Shown piece by piece: positions 1-9,480 of a DNA stretch of 64,000 nucleotides. Position 1 is the stretch's first letter, and each line of letters opens with the position of its first letter. Below the pieces are notes generated by a model, which was not told the DNA's origin, searched no databases, and was given only the letters and a program-made list of their open reading frames with translations. A program made the position numbers and the translations under genes. This DNA comes from Desulfovibrio sp. An276 (lineage in GTDB: Bacteria; Desulfobacterota; Desulfovibrionia; Desulfovibrionales; Desulfovibrionaceae): NCBI RefSeq assembly GCF_002159665.1, contig NZ_NFJC01000010.1, forward strand, positions 1-64,000, written 5' to 3'.

Positions 1-505
1 CATACTGGAGGACAAGGTTCTCCAACAGCGGAATTCCCTGTGTACAATCAGCCTGATTTCCGGCTGTTATCAAAAATCTGATGGGCATTCCATGCGAATC
101 TACAGCTACATGTATCTTGGTGTTTATACCTCCCTTGGTTCTCCCTGCATCCTCGGTTCCCCCAGGTGCACCCATGCCATGCTGGTGTACCTTGATGTGG
201 CTGGCGTCGAGCATGACCCATTCCAGGTCTGGGCAGTCCGAGAAGTTTGAGGCCAGCTTTTCCCAAAAGCCTGCTTTTGCAAGCCTTCGGAATCTGACGA
301 AAATACTGTTCCAGTTTCCATAATCTGGAGGGAGATCTCGCCAAGGCGCACCCGAACGCATGATCCACGCAACAGCGTTGAAAAAGCGTCTGTTGTCTCC
401 GGCAGGGCGACCGCGCTTCCCCGTTCCATTGGGGAAGAAGGGAGCAATCTTGCACCAAAGTTCGTCAGTGATGTCATGGCGTTGATAGGCTTTGACTGTA
501 TTCAT
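1..505 (-). mobile_element. IS5-family transposase, N-terminal part, runs off the left edge
   Basis: Reading the minus strand from an ATG at 505 gives one open frame to the window edge with no stop (168 codons). It starts MNTVKAYQRHDITDELW and continues through a region typical of IS5-group transposases (FFNAVAWIMRSGAPWRDLP, then a WVMLDASHIKVHQHG stretch carrying a DDE aspartate, and HVAVDSHGMPIRF). Conserved order and spacing make the family call safe. The C-terminal catalytic Glu lies outside the window, so whether the element is intact cannot be told. Only one end is present, so terminal inverted repeats cannot be paired. It borders the HMG-CoA reductase-like gene and may mark the left limit of the cluster. 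Confidence 0.9.
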
Positions 506-671
506 ACTGTGGACCGCTCTGGTAAACTGGAGTGATACAGTATGAAATATAACCTCTTATGGCAAAGTCGAAGTCAGATTGGCTGATTTTTGATTTTGTC
601 AACACGACCTAAGATCCTGACAAAAAATGGGGAGGCCCACCCAATCATTTCGACGGTTTTATTGCGAACTG

Positions 672-697
672 GCAGCACAGCCGGATGCCTGTGCTGC
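672..697 (-). terminator. Stem-loop after the HMG-CoA reductase-like gene
   Basis: A perfect 9-bp inverted repeat (GCAGCACAG / CTGTGCTGC) with an 8-nt loop begins 13 nt past the stop codon of the upstream minus-strand gene. There is no clear U-run after it, so it may be a weak or factor-dependent terminator. The rest of 506-709 holds no gene that I can support. Confidence 0.5.
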
Positions 698-709
698 ATG
701 ACAGGGTGC

Positions 710-1972
710 TCAGCGTGCAAGACGTTCGTGGGCTGCCGCAAAATGATCGGCGGCGAGGGCACCTATGATGGATATTTCGCCGGCAAGGCAGATGGCTGCG
801 CATATTTCCGCAAGGGCAAAGGCCGCCCCCTGCCTTGGCAGCTGCAGCATCTTGAGGCCTATCGACTGTGAGGGAAGCTTGGTTCCGCCACCAACAGAAC
901 CCACGATAATGTTGGGCAGGGTCAGAGCCGTATACAGGTTGCCGTTTTTCTCAATCTCCATGCGCAGGAGGCCTGCGCTGGACTCCGAAACGCAGGCAGC
1001 GTCCTGGCCTGTGGCAAGATAGAGGGCGGCAAGACCGTTGGCGCAGTGAGCCTGTGAGCCGACGCAGCCGCTCATGAGGCCGCCCATGGTGATCATCATC
1101 CACATCTTGTACATTTTCTCCGGATCGATATGCAGGTATTTCCGGACAAGTTCCCGGGGAAGAGAAACCTCGGCAGTCACCTTTTTGCCGCGCACAGAGG
1201 TGAAGGAAAGAAAGGTGGCCTTTTTGTCCCCTGAGAAATTGGCCTCCACAAAAACGTGGACAGGCCTCACTGGAGTATGGATTTCGATCCAGTCGAGAAT
1301 GGCCTTGGTGGCCAGGGTAACCATGTTCTGGCCTGCCGCTTCGCCAGTGTAGTAGTCCATGTTCAGATAGACATGATTGCCTTCCACAGTGATGCGCATG
1401 TCCACAAGTTCGCCATGGCGTGTTCTGGTGGCTGCCTGGGTCTGAAAATTGTCGAAATTCTTTCCTGCCCACTGAACAAAGGCACGGGCATCGGCAAGGT
1501 TGCGGAAGGCAAAACCCGGCGCTCTGGTGACGGCATTGTCGCACAGCATGGCCCTGCAGCCGCCAGCTGCCGTGATCAGCCGTGAGCCACGATGGTAGGA
1601 GGCAACCAGGGCGGCTTCGGTCGTTGCCAGGGGCACATAGTACTCTCCCCTGGCGAAAAGCCCCTCTATGCGCAGCGGTCCGGCTACGCCCACGGGCAAC
1701 TTGAGGGTTCCCACGCAGTTTTCGATGTTCTTGGCGTATGCGCTGATGGAGGCACGCGTCTCCTCGTCCGCAAGGCATGCCTCGTCCTGCTCGTCCAGGG
1801 ATGTGTGTCGTCTCAAAACTTCCCAGTTTCGGGTCAGGGCTCTGTCATCCAGGGGCAAAATGTGCCGCAGGGGCCGCGGGGAGCATACTGGCTCTTCACG
1901 TTCGTCTGGCGCACTGGCAAGTCCGTCCAGAAGACTTTCCAGACGCAGGTATCTGTTGAGCGGAATGGGCAT
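710..1972 (-). CDS. Class I-like HMG-CoA reductase homologue
   Basis: A 420-aa protein resembling the catalytic domain of class I 3-hydroxy-3-methylglutaryl-CoA reductase, which reduces a CoA thioester to an alcohol with two NADPH. All four catalytic residues can be placed: Glu84 (IENCVGTLKLPVGVAGPL), Lys250 (SGDKKAT), Asp324 (TGQDAACV) and the C-terminal His415 (ALAADHFAAAHERLAR). The start at 1972 is chosen because GGAGG sits 6 nt upstream; an in-frame start at 2044 has no such support. It is the last gene of the minus-strand run, 131 bp after the second permease. No other mevalonate-pathway gene is near. It may supply mevalonate, or reduce a thioester linked to the assembly line; both are inference. 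Confidence 0.88.
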   Translation of the reverse strand: MPIPLNRYLRLESLLDGLASAPDEREEPVCSPRPLRHILPLDDRALTRNWEVLRRHTSLDEQDEACLADEETRASISAYAKNIENCVGTLKLPVGVAGPLRIEGLFARGEYYVPLATTEAALVASYHRGSRLITAAGGCRAMLCDNAVTRAPGFAFRNLADARAFVQWAGKNFDNFQTQAATRTRHGELVDMRITVEGNHVYLNMDYYTGEAAGQNMVTLATKAILDWIEIHTPVRPVHVFVEANFSGDKKATFLSFTSVRGKKVTAEVSLPRELVRKYLHIDPEKMYKMWMMITMGGLMSGCVGSQAHCANGLAALYLATGQDAACVSESSAGLLRMEIEKNGNLYTALTLPNIIVGSVGGGTKLPSQSIGLKMLQLPRQGAAFALAEICAAICLAGEISIIGALAADHFAAAHERLAR

Positions 1973-2103
1973 GAGGTTCCTCCATTGGGATGGGCAGGCA
2001 GAATGTTCCTGTATTTGTGGTTGTGGTATTTTTTTGTGAAACAATGGCTGTTACAAATGCCCCGACCATTGCTTCATCCGACAGGGATACACGCAAAGAA
2101 GAC

Positions 2104-3498
2104 TCAGAGATCCCGCAGGGCCTGCAGGACATCCGTGTGCGCAGCCTTCCATGCGGGGTGAGCTCCGGCCAGGATGCCGCACAGAATGGAGAGTACAAGC
2201 ACGCTCAGGGTAATGGCTGCGCTGAAGTAGCCCGGCAGAATGCCGGAAAGGGCGATGAGTGCGCACAGTAGAAGTGCGGTAGCAACTCCGATCAGACCGC
2301 CGGCAGCAGAGAGAAAGGCTGCCTCGGCAATGAATTGCAGCAGGATCTTTTTTCTTGTGGCTCCCACAACGCGGCGCATGCCTATTTCCAGCCTGCGGGA
2401 GCGAACAAGCAGGGTCATGATGGAGAGAATGCCGAGGGTGCCTATGGCAAAGGAAAGGCCGGAGCCTATGAGACCCAGCGTGCGGATGAGCTTCAGGGCA
2501 TTGGTGACCATCTCGTCTACCTGTTCGGCAAAGGCCAGGGTGCAGTCCTGCTTGCCTTCCGGCAAATGGTGACGTCGCTGGAGAATGGCCAGTATGTCCC
2601 GCTCGAGCTGTTGCAGGTTCTCGCGACTTGTGATGCCGAGCCAGGCGCCCGACACATGGTCCTGCTTCGCTATGCGCTGGCAGTAGGTGGTGACTGGCAG
2701 TATGAGAAATTCGTCCAGGCGCAGCCCGCTCGGATCCATGCCCTTTTCTTCCATCACACCGATAACGGTCAGGGTACACTTGTCCACAGTCACGGTTTTG
2801 CCAAGAGCCGTTTGCCGCGAGCCAAAGAGCCTTTGGGCCAGTGAATGCCCAAGGAGGCAGACCCTGGTCCGCGACTCGAGTTCAGCATGCGTGAAAAACC
2901 GTCCCTGCGCGGGGAAAAAATGGCGCAGCGCAGGAAAGGCCGGAGTCGTGCCGAGGAGCTGGCAGTTGCCGAGGATGGTACCGTTGGCAGCCTGGCCGCT
3001 GACAAGAACAAAGGGAGCGGCGGCGCTTATCTGGAGGAGTTCCTCTTCAAGAACGCGAATGTCCGCAACGGTCAGGGATGCGCTCTTCGGAGCCTGGGCC
3101 GTACGCCAGTCCTCGTCGTTCTCGCTGCCGAGGCTTTCCGCGAGAAGACGTTCCTCTTCAGTTGGTTCTTCGGCAGAACGGGCCGTTTCGGAAAGGCTCG
3201 TGTCCGTTTCCGTGCCATTGTCTGCAAGCATGGAGCTTTTGCGCACAAAGTCCACCGGACTGGTGGTGAGGGTAACAACATGGGACCCCAGCCTGCGGGC
3301 CTCTGTCTCGAGCATGATGTTGACCGATTCCAGGACGTGCAGGATGAGTGTGAGCAGCAGCGCGCCCAGAAAGACACCCAGTGTCGCCAGCACGGAGCGC
3401 AGGCGGTTGCGGCGCAGCATCGTGAGCAGCATGTGCAGGCTTCGGCCTGCCCGTGCCAGGTACTGGAGTCTGAAAAGCTGGCAAAGCCCTTGCGTCAT
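2104..3498 (-). CDS. MacB/FtsX-type ABC transporter permease (second of pair)
   Basis: A 464-aa inner-membrane protein with the MacB layout: an N-terminal membrane segment (about residues 35-55, RSVLATLGVFLGALLLTLIL), a large periplasmic domain, then three C-terminal membrane segments forming the FtsX domain (from about residue 345). The conserved EIGMRRVVGATRKKIL loop lies between the last segments. It starts directly on the stop codon of the preceding permease (TAA then ATG), so translation is probably coupled. Compared with classic MacB the ATPase is a separate protein here. It probably works with the other permease, the ATPase and the fused adaptor as one export complex. An insertion of about 45 residues rich in Glu/Ser near residues 95-140 is unusual. 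Confidence 0.85.
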   Translation of the reverse strand: MTQGLCQLFRLQYLARAGRSLHMLLTMLRRNRLRSVLATLGVFLGALLLTLILHVLESVNIMLETEARRLGSHVVTLTTSPVDFVRKSSMLADNGTETDTSLSETARSAEEPTEEERLLAESLGSENDEDWRTAQAPKSASLTVADIRVLEEELLQISAAAPFVLVSGQAANGTILGNCQLLGTTPAFPALRHFFPAQGRFFTHAELESRTRVCLLGHSLAQRLFGSRQTALGKTVTVDKCTLTVIGVMEEKGMDPSGLRLDEFLILPVTTYCQRIAKQDHVSGAWLGITSRENLQQLERDILAILQRRHHLPEGKQDCTLAFAEQVDEMVTNALKLIRTLGLIGSGLSFAIGTLGILSIMTLLVRSRRLEIGMRRVVGATRKKILLQFIAEAAFLSAAGGLIGVATALLLCALIALSGILPGYFSAAITLSVLVLSILCGILAGAHPAWKAAHTDVLQALRDL

Positions 3499-4734
3499 TT
3501 AGGTTCCCCTGAGAGCGGAGACTGGTGCAAGTTCCGCGGCTTTTTGAGCTGGCCGCACGCCAAAGGCGCAGCCAATGGCACAGGCCATGAGGACAGCAAC
3601 GCAGAAGACCGCGGGCGAGAGGCTGATGGTGAGCAGATTGAAGCTGCTCAGGATGGCTCCGAAGGCTGCGCCTATCACAAGTCCGCACACGGCTCCGAGG
3701 CAGGCGAGCAGCACGGCCTCCAGGAGAAACTGTATGAATATGGCTTTTGATGAGGCGCCAAGAGCCTTTTTGAGCCCTATTTCAACGCTGCGGTCCGTAA
3801 CGGCCAGATAGAAGAGATTGGCCTGCGTAAAGCCGCCGGTGAGCATGGTTACCACTGCCACAAGTCCGAGAAAGACGACTATGCTTCCCTTGACCACGTC
3901 CACGAAGTCCATGATGTCCTGCATGGTGACCAGCAAAAAGTCGTCCGGCGCCCCTTTCTTTATGCCGTGAAGGGAGCGCAAAAGCACGCGCAATTCCTGG
4001 CTGTACTCAGCCATGAGGTTTGGAGTGCTTGTTTTCGCGAAGGTCACGCGCACCTGGGAAAGGTAGTGCCTTGAGAGATTGAAGCGGCTTATCATGGTCG
4101 TGATGGGCACGGTGATTCTGTCATCAAAGTCCATGTCGCCAGAGGAAAGACCCTGGCGGGTCAGGACACCAATGACAACCAGGGGGACCTTGTCGACAAC
4201 CACAATGCGGCCCAGGGGATTTGCGCTGCCGAACAGGGCGTCCGCAGTTGCAGCGCCTATGAGGCAGACGCTGCGGCGAAGCCTGATATCCTCATTGGTG
4301 AAATCGCGCCCCACTTCTGGATACCATCCCCAGGATGGCCCGTGTTCCGCCCCGGTCCCAACCAGGGAATCGGTCGTGTGACGCCTTGCTGCGCTCTGTA
4401 CCTGGACCGAGGTCTTGAGCAGCAGTGGGGAAACACGCTCTGCGCCTGGCATGAGCTCGCCTATGCGGTGGACATCGTCCCAGGTGAGTGTCATGGGCCG
4501 GCTTGCCATGGCCTGTTCCACCAGATTGCCTCCTATGATGTTGATGGAGGTGGGTCCGAATTTGGCGGCGAGCTCCTCGGCCTTGCGACTGGCTCCTTCC
4601 ATGGAGGCCAGAATGACTGTCAGCGCGGCAATCCCCAGACTGATGGCGCAAACAATGAACACACTGTTGGTCCAGTAGGCTCTGATGGCCCTTTGGGCCT
4701 GCAGAAAGAGTCGGTAAAACTGGCGCAGATTCAT
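3499..4734 (-). CDS. MacB/FtsX-type ABC transporter permease (first of pair)
   Basis: A 411-aa permease with an N-terminal membrane helix (WTNSVFIVCAISLGIAALTV), a periplasmic MacB-like core (about residues 45-270) and a C-terminal FtsX domain with the signature EIGLKKALGASSKAIFIQ. The start at 4734 (MNLRQFYRLF) is the first Met of the conserved protein; the open frame extends upstream only as a shadow of the ATPase gene. It follows the ATPase by 77 bp and abuts the second permease. Two different permeases suggest a heterodimer, unlike the MacB homodimer. The substrate is not known; by position it could be the NRPS/PKS product. Confidence 0.87.
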   Translation of the reverse strand: MNLRQFYRLFLQAQRAIRAYWTNSVFIVCAISLGIAALTVILASMEGASRKAEELAAKFGPTSINIIGGNLVEQAMASRPMTLTWDDVHRIGELMPGAERVSPLLLKTSVQVQSAARRHTTDSLVGTGAEHGPSWGWYPEVGRDFTNEDIRLRRSVCLIGAATADALFGSANPLGRIVVVDKVPLVVIGVLTRQGLSSGDMDFDDRITVPITTMISRFNLSRHYLSQVRVTFAKTSTPNLMAEYSQELRVLLRSLHGIKKGAPDDFLLVTMQDIMDFVDVVKGSIVVFLGLVAVVTMLTGGFTQANLFYLAVTDRSVEIGLKKALGASSKAIFIQFLLEAVLLACLGAVCGLVIGAAFGAILSSFNLLTISLSPAVFCVAVLMACAIGCAFGVRPAQKAAELAPVSALRGT

Positions 4735-4811
4735 GGGGTCCGCCTGGGTTTGTGGTACCGGTAGGGGGAAGTGTCCTTGGGGTCGCTGTCCGCAATGTCT
4801 TGCCTGGTGGC

Positions 4812-5498
4812 TTATTCGGGATGGATGCACCCGTCTCTCATGACAATGCGGCGCCTTGCGCAGGCCGCTGTCTCCGGGCTGTGGGTGACCATGATAATGG
4901 TTGTTCCTCTGTCGTTGACCCTGGTGAAGAGTTCCAGAATGGAGTGACTGGTCGCAGTGTCGAGCTGGCCCGTGGGCTCGTCCGCCAGAAGCAGGGCCGG
5001 GTTGCCGAGCAGTGCCCTTGCCAGCGCCACACGCTGCTGCTGGCCGCCGGAGAGCTGGTTTGGCCTGTGGTGCATGCGATCGCCAAGGCCTACCCTGACC
5101 AGCAGTTCCTCGGCCCTTGCGCGCAGCTCCCTGTCCGGGACATTCCCGTACGCTCCGGGCAACAGCACGTTGTCCAGGGCCGAGGCATAGGGGATGAGAA
5201 AAAAGCTCTGGAACACAAAGCCTATGATGGTATTGCGAAAGGCGCTGGCCGCAGTGTCGTCCAGGGTGGACACATCCTGTCCCTTGAGACGGTAGGTCCC
5301 GCTGCTTGCCTGATCGAGGAGCCCCATAATGTAGAGGAGGGTGGACTTTCCCGAACCGGAGCTGCCGGTAAGGGCCAGAAAGTCCCCGGGCCACACCTCA
5401 AGGCAGATGTCGTGCAAAACATGGGTTTCCATATCCGCCTGCACAAAGGTCTTGCCAATGTGGCGCATGTCTACGAGCGGAGTGTCCTGGCTTGTCAT
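4812..5498 (-). CDS. MacB/LolD-type ABC transporter ATPase
   Basis: A 228-aa ATP-binding subunit. Walker A (GSSGSGKST), Q-loop ([10 protein letters not shown]), signature (LSGGQQQR), Walker B (ALLLADEPT) and H-loop (VTHS) are all intact, and the DEPTGQLD sequence is typical of the LolD/MacB/FtsE group. The start at 5498 overlaps the stop of the upstream MATE-adaptor gene as ATGA with GGAGG 10 nt upstream, so the two are translationally coupled. It should energise the two permeases just downstream. Confidence 0.92.
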   Translation of the reverse strand: MTSQDTPLVDMRHIGKTFVQADMETHVLHDICLEVWPGDFLALTGSSGSGKSTLLYIMGLLDQASSGTYRLKGQDVSTLDDTAASAFRNTIIGFVFQSFFLIPYASALDNVLLPGAYGNVPDRELRARAEELLVRVGLGDRMHHRPNQLSGGQQQRVALARALLGNPALLLADEPTGQLDTATSHSILELFTRVNDRGTTIIMVTHSPETAACARRRIVMRDGCIHPE

Positions 5499-8305
5499 GA
5501 ATCCCGGGCCTCCTGCGGCGCTTCTTCGAGAACCTTGAGCCATTCCTCAGGCAGGGGTGTTGGCAGATCCAGGCTTGTGGCAACCCTTTGTCCCTCCTCA
5601 AGCCCCTCGAGAACCTCGGTATGGGTGAGCCCCTCTATGCCTGTGCGCACAAGAACCGGACGGACACCGGCAGTATCCTCGACAAAGACGACTTTCCTGT
5701 TCCGAATCCATTTGAAGGCAGTGTTGGGAACGCAGAGCACGTTTTCCTTTTCCCCCACAATCACGTTGCAGCGGGCAGTCATTTCCGGACGCAGGGTCAG
5801 GGCCGTTTCGGGAGAGAGGCGGACAAGAGCCCGGTAGTAGACTATGTTGTTGCGAATTTCCGGTCCCGGATGGATAAGATCCACATGGCCCTCGAAGACG
5901 CGGTCCCTGAAGGATTCCACAGTGAACGCAACCCTTGTTCCGGGCTGTACCCTTCCAATATCGTTTTCGTCCACAAACATCTGCAGCTCGAGCCTGCTCG
6001 GATCGAGAACAGTGATGAGATAGGCCACCTGCAGGCCAGCGACAAGGGTTTCGCCCTCCTGGGCAGTGATTTCGCTCACAACGCCGTCCATGGGGCTGAC
6101 AATGGTGGCATAGGAACGGCGGATGTTGGCTGTGGCGAGCTCGGCCTCGGCTTCGGCAATGGCCTCCGCAAGGTAGATGGTGCGCAGGGTAAATTCCTCT
6201 TCAAGCCGTTCCCTGGCGCTTTTTTGCTGCCTTGTGGCTGCTGCTGCCACATCTGCTTCCTGACGAACCCTTTCGGCCTCATCTTTCGAGACGGCAGCTG
6301 CCCTGTGCAGATTGTTTACCCTGCGCAGCTTTTTTTGCGCGTATGCATGTTCTGCCCTGGCCGAATCGAGAAGGGCCTGTGTCTCGCGGATCTGCAAGGG
6401 GTATGTTTTTTGTGCCATGTCAAGTTCGGCCCTGAGCTTGCGTATGGTCGCGTTGAGACGCACGCACTCTGCTTCCTGCTCCCGGTTGTCGAGCTCGGCT
6501 ATGACCTGTCCCTTCTTCACAGAGTCTCCAAGGCGCACGTGCAATCTGTCTATGACGCCGGTGAAACGGCTGCCGGTTTTGACTTCTGCGCCTTCCTCGG
6601 GCTTGATGATGCCCGTAACGGGAAATTCCTGACGCAGGGTGGAGATGGCGACAGTTTCCATGCTGTGCACGCGGACTGCTCCGTTTTCCTCGGACGAGGA
6701 GGAAGCAAGGAGAAGTACAAGAAGGAAGCAGGCTGCCATGCTCTTTTTGGGATGTCTGCGTATCGTGCCAGGAAGGCCGGCGAGCAGGGCGCATATGCGT
6801 TTGCGCCTGCCGGTCTGTGCCTCATCCACCTGCGCGCCTGTATTGACTTCGTGTTGAGACTCGTCTGTGTTCATGATGGACGAGGCGGCTTTTTCTGCGC
6901 AACCCTTGTTCCCGTCCGCTTCTTCCTCTTCTTCAATCGGAGTGGAGAAGAACTGTCTGCGTACCCGGGCTGCCAGGGCCAGGGCTACCAGAAAGATGCC
7001 GAGGACAAGGGCTATCCACCAGCCAACAACGCCGTAGCCGGGAAAGGATGCTCGCAGCCCAAAGGGGAGGGGCATGCCCGAGAGCACGTAGCCGAGGGGC
7101 AGGGCAAGAAGCCAGTAGATGCCGCTGGTAATGAAGAATGGCACAACAGTGTCTTCAATGCCTCGCAGGGAGCCGTTCAGGCATATCTGCACTGCATCGA
7201 CAAGCTGAAAGAAGGCTGCCACAACAAGAAGCTGGCTTGCGAGGGCAATGACCGCCCTGTCATGGGAGTAGAGTTGCGCCACAGGCTCTGCCCCAAGCCA
7301 CATGAGAACAGTGAGAAGGCCGCCTGCCACAAGGCCTGCGCAAACGGAGGTGAGCACAACACCACGCTCGGCGGTCCTGCTGCCGCTGCCGCGGGCGTTG
7401 CCGACCATGATGCTTGTTGCCATGGCGAGACTTGTGGGAATGGCAAAGAGGATCATCATGAAATTGTAGGCAATCTGATGGGCGGCAATGGATGTGGCCC
7501 CGGAAGTGCTGATGCACAGGGCAATGACGGAGAGCACCAGAAATTCCGAGACCATGGCTATGCCTATGGGCAGGCCGACCCCGGCAAGTCCCTTCATTTG
7601 CTTGCGAGCCGGAGCCGCAAGGGAGGCAAAGAGCCTGTGAGAGCGATAGCGGGGACTTTTCTGGACATAGAAAAGGAAGAAGACAAAGGAAAGCGCCATG
7701 CTGATGCCTGTGGCCAGGCCGCAGCCCGCGACATCCATGGCCGGCAGCCCCAGCTTGCCAAACATGAGGCAGTAATTGAGGCAAATGTTGACAAGGACAA
7801 CGATGATGGCAATGACCGTTGCGGGAACAACATTCTTCTGCCCGTCGCAATAAAAGCGCACACCTATCGCCATGCTTGAAAAGGGCAGACCCCAGACAAG
7901 GTACTGCAGATACTCCCTGGCCTTGTCTGCCACATCTTCCGTGACGCCAAAGAGGGTCAGATGGGGTGCCAGAAGATACAAAAGAGCGCTGGCCGCCACG
8001 CCGAGCAAAAGGGCCAGCCACAGTCCCTGTCGGGCGGATGCAACAATGTCTCCATGCCTTTCTGCTCCAAAATGCTGGGAGACAACTATCATTACGCTGT
8101 ACAGGACACCGGTGATGAACATCTGGACAGGAACCCAGACAGCTGCACCTACGGCAACGCCAGCCTGAAAGACAGTGCCGAGCATGCCGGACATGACAGT
8201 ATCGGCCATTCCGGAGGCGAGATAGGCATACTGCGAGACAAGTATGGGTCCTGCAAGCAGGAGCATAGAACCGAGATGGCGGCGGAGAGCCTGGGATAAT
8301 TGCAT
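5495..8305 (-). CDS. MATE exporter fused to a periplasmic adaptor (membrane fusion) protein
   Basis: A 936-aa protein made of two transporters in one frame. Residues 1-455 are a MATE-family efflux pump of about 12 hydrophobic segments (opening MLLLAGPILVSQYAYLASGM). A charged linker (about 455-515) leads to one further membrane segment near 521-537. Residues 545-936 form an HlyD/MacA-type adaptor: a lipoyl-like half (FTGVIDRLHVRLGDSVKKGQ), a coiled-coil hairpin (about 600-715) and a beta-barrel. No stop or frameshift separates them. The Met at residue 478 (6874) has no ribosome-binding site, which favours a true fusion. The adaptor belongs functionally with the coupled ATPase and permeases. 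MATE pumps do not usually carry an adaptor. Confidence 0.88.
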   Translation of the reverse strand: MQLSQALRRHLGSMLLLAGPILVSQYAYLASGMADTVMSGMLGTVFQAGVAVGAAVWVPVQMFITGVLYSVMIVVSQHFGAERHGDIVASARQGLWLALLLGVAASALLYLLAPHLTLFGVTEDVADKAREYLQYLVWGLPFSSMAIGVRFYCDGQKNVVPATVIAIIVVLVNICLNYCLMFGKLGLPAMDVAGCGLATGISMALSFVFFLFYVQKSPRYRSHRLFASLAAPARKQMKGLAGVGLPIGIAMVSEFLVLSVIALCISTSGATSIAAHQIAYNFMMILFAIPTSLAMATSIMVGNARGSGSRTAERGVVLTSVCAGLVAGGLLTVLMWLGAEPVAQLYSHDRAVIALASQLLVVAAFFQLVDAVQICLNGSLRGIEDTVVPFFITSGIYWLLALPLGYVLSGMPLPFGLRASFPGYGVVGWWIALVLGIFLVALALAARVRRQFFSTPIEEEEEADGNKGCAEKAASSIMNTDESQHEVNTGAQVDEAQTGRRKRICALLAGLPGTIRRHPKKSMAACFLLVLLLASSSSEENGAVRVHSMETVAISTLRQEFPVTGIIKPEEGAEVKTGSRFTGVIDRLHVRLGDSVKKGQVIAELDNREQEAECVRLNATIRKLRAELDMAQKTYPLQIRETQALLDSARAEHAYAQKKLRRVNNLHRAAAVSKDEAERVRQEADVAAAATRQQKSARERLEEEFTLRTIYLAEAIAEAEAELATANIRRSYATIVSPMDGVVSEITAQEGETLVAGLQVAYLITVLDPSRLELQMFVDENDIGRVQPGTRVAFTVESFRDRVFEGHVDLIHPGPEIRNNIVYYRALVRLSPETALTLRPEMTARCNVIVGEKENVLCVPNTAFKWIRNRKVVFVEDTAGVRPVLVRTGIEGLTHTEVLEGLEEGQRVATSLDLPTPLPEEWLKVLEEAPQEARDS

Positions 8306-8382
8306 GGATGACTCCGGGACGTTCGGGAAGCTGAACAGACTGCGTGCGCGACCGGAAAAAACGGAAAAAGGGGTTCTCCTTG

Positions 8383-9480
8383 TCAGCCTCCTTGTTCGAT
8401 CTGTACAGGATTTGTATCTATGTGCTGAGGGCTACTCAGGCCTTCCTTGTGATTGCGTATGCATTCGCCTGGCGTAAATCCGAATTGCCTGCGAAAGGCG
8501 GCAATAAAATGGCTTACGTTGGTATAGCCTACTTTCCAGGCACATTCGCTCACGTTTGCATCTCCCTGTAGAAAGCAGTTATAGGCGTAATAAAGCCTGT
8601 AGTACTGGATATATCCTGAAATTGTCATGCCGTATATCTGTTTGAATCCCTTTTTCAGCTTGAAGCTGTTTATATAGAATTTCTTGCATAATTCTTCAAT
8701 GGGAGGGGGATTTGCTATACTGTTTTCTATATATTTTTTTACTTTTTCAAGAACAGATATATCCCTCTTTTCCAGTCTGATAAGGTGGCCGTGCTCAAGA
8801 TATTTGTAGAGGCGGTCAATTGCGAGAGCCAGAAATTCCAGGGCAACGCCACTCAGGAAAAGAGGCTGGGTACTTGGAGAGGCGGATGGGGAGAGAAGCT
8901 GATTTGCGGCAACCATGAGTCCGGTGGAAGCAGTGATCGAGCGCAGGACATAGCCTTCCTGCTCATCAATATTGAGAAATTTGTAGATGGAAGAAGCGTA
9001 TTTGGGCATGCATTTCCGGATTACGGATCGCCTGACCATGACATTCACAAGCGTATTGATATCCGGCTGAAAGGTGACAGTACCCTTGCAGCCGGGGAAA
9101 TAGCCAACAATAAGCTGCCTTGGGGTCTGAAGCAGAACCTGGGTACGCTCATGCAGACATATGCTGCCTGATCCGGCAAGGCGGAGCGAAAAGCACACGG
9201 GCATGTCCTGCTCCGCAAACTTGAGCTGGCTTTTTTGGGCAAGAACGCAGTTGCGGATGATTTCAACGCTGATGCCCTGAAAGAGCTCGTATGCGTGGAG
9301 CCTTGCTGCCTCGTCACCCGCGCCCGCAGTTGGCACATCCGTTTCCCTGGCAGCCAACCTGTAGTATGGGGAAGACCACGAGACGGAGAGTGGTTCACAG
9401 GCTGACACCAGGTCCAGATGAGAAGTAGTATAAAAAATTTCTGAAGAAACTGTGTTTTTGCACTCAATAATATGGTTCAT
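8383..9480 (-). CDS. AraC-family transcriptional regulator
   Basis: A 365-aa protein with an N-terminal sensing region of no recognised fold and a C-terminal AraC/XylS double helix-turn-helix (about residues 245-345). The second HTH reads VSECAWKVGYTNVSHFIAAFRR, close to the family consensus, ending GFTPGECIR. Regulators of this type (YbtA, PchR) activate siderophore synthesis and uptake genes when they sense the ferric siderophore. By analogy it is the likely activator of this cluster. It lies 77 bp upstream of the MATE-adaptor gene on the same strand and is preceded by a long AT-rich region. It is visibly more AT-rich than the NRPS genes. Confidence 0.9.
   Translation of the reverse strand: MNHIIECKNTVSSEIFYTTSHLDLVSACEPLSVSWSSPYYRLAARETDVPTAGAGDEAARLHAYELFQGISVEIIRNCVLAQKSQLKFAEQDMPVCFSLRLAGSGSICLHERTQVLLQTPRQLIVGYFPGCKGTVTFQPDINTLVNVMVRRSVIRKCMPKYASSIYKFLNIDEQEGYVLRSITASTGLMVAANQLLSPSASPSTQPLFLSGVALEFLALAIDRLYKYLEHGHLIRLEKRDISVLEKVKKYIENSIANPPPIEELCKKFYINSFKLKKGFKQIYGMTISGYIQYYRLYYAYNCFLQGDANVSECAWKVGYTNVSHFIAAFRRQFGFTPGECIRNHKEGLSSPQHIDTNPVQIEQGG

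Noticed and set aside
3499-5394. Extended N-terminus of the first permease
   Set aside because: The upstream 220 residues are an out-of-frame reading of the ATPase gene; the conserved protein begins at 4734.
5495-6874. Separate adaptor gene starting inside the MATE fusion
   Set aside because: No ribosome-binding site before the internal Met and no stop between the halves.
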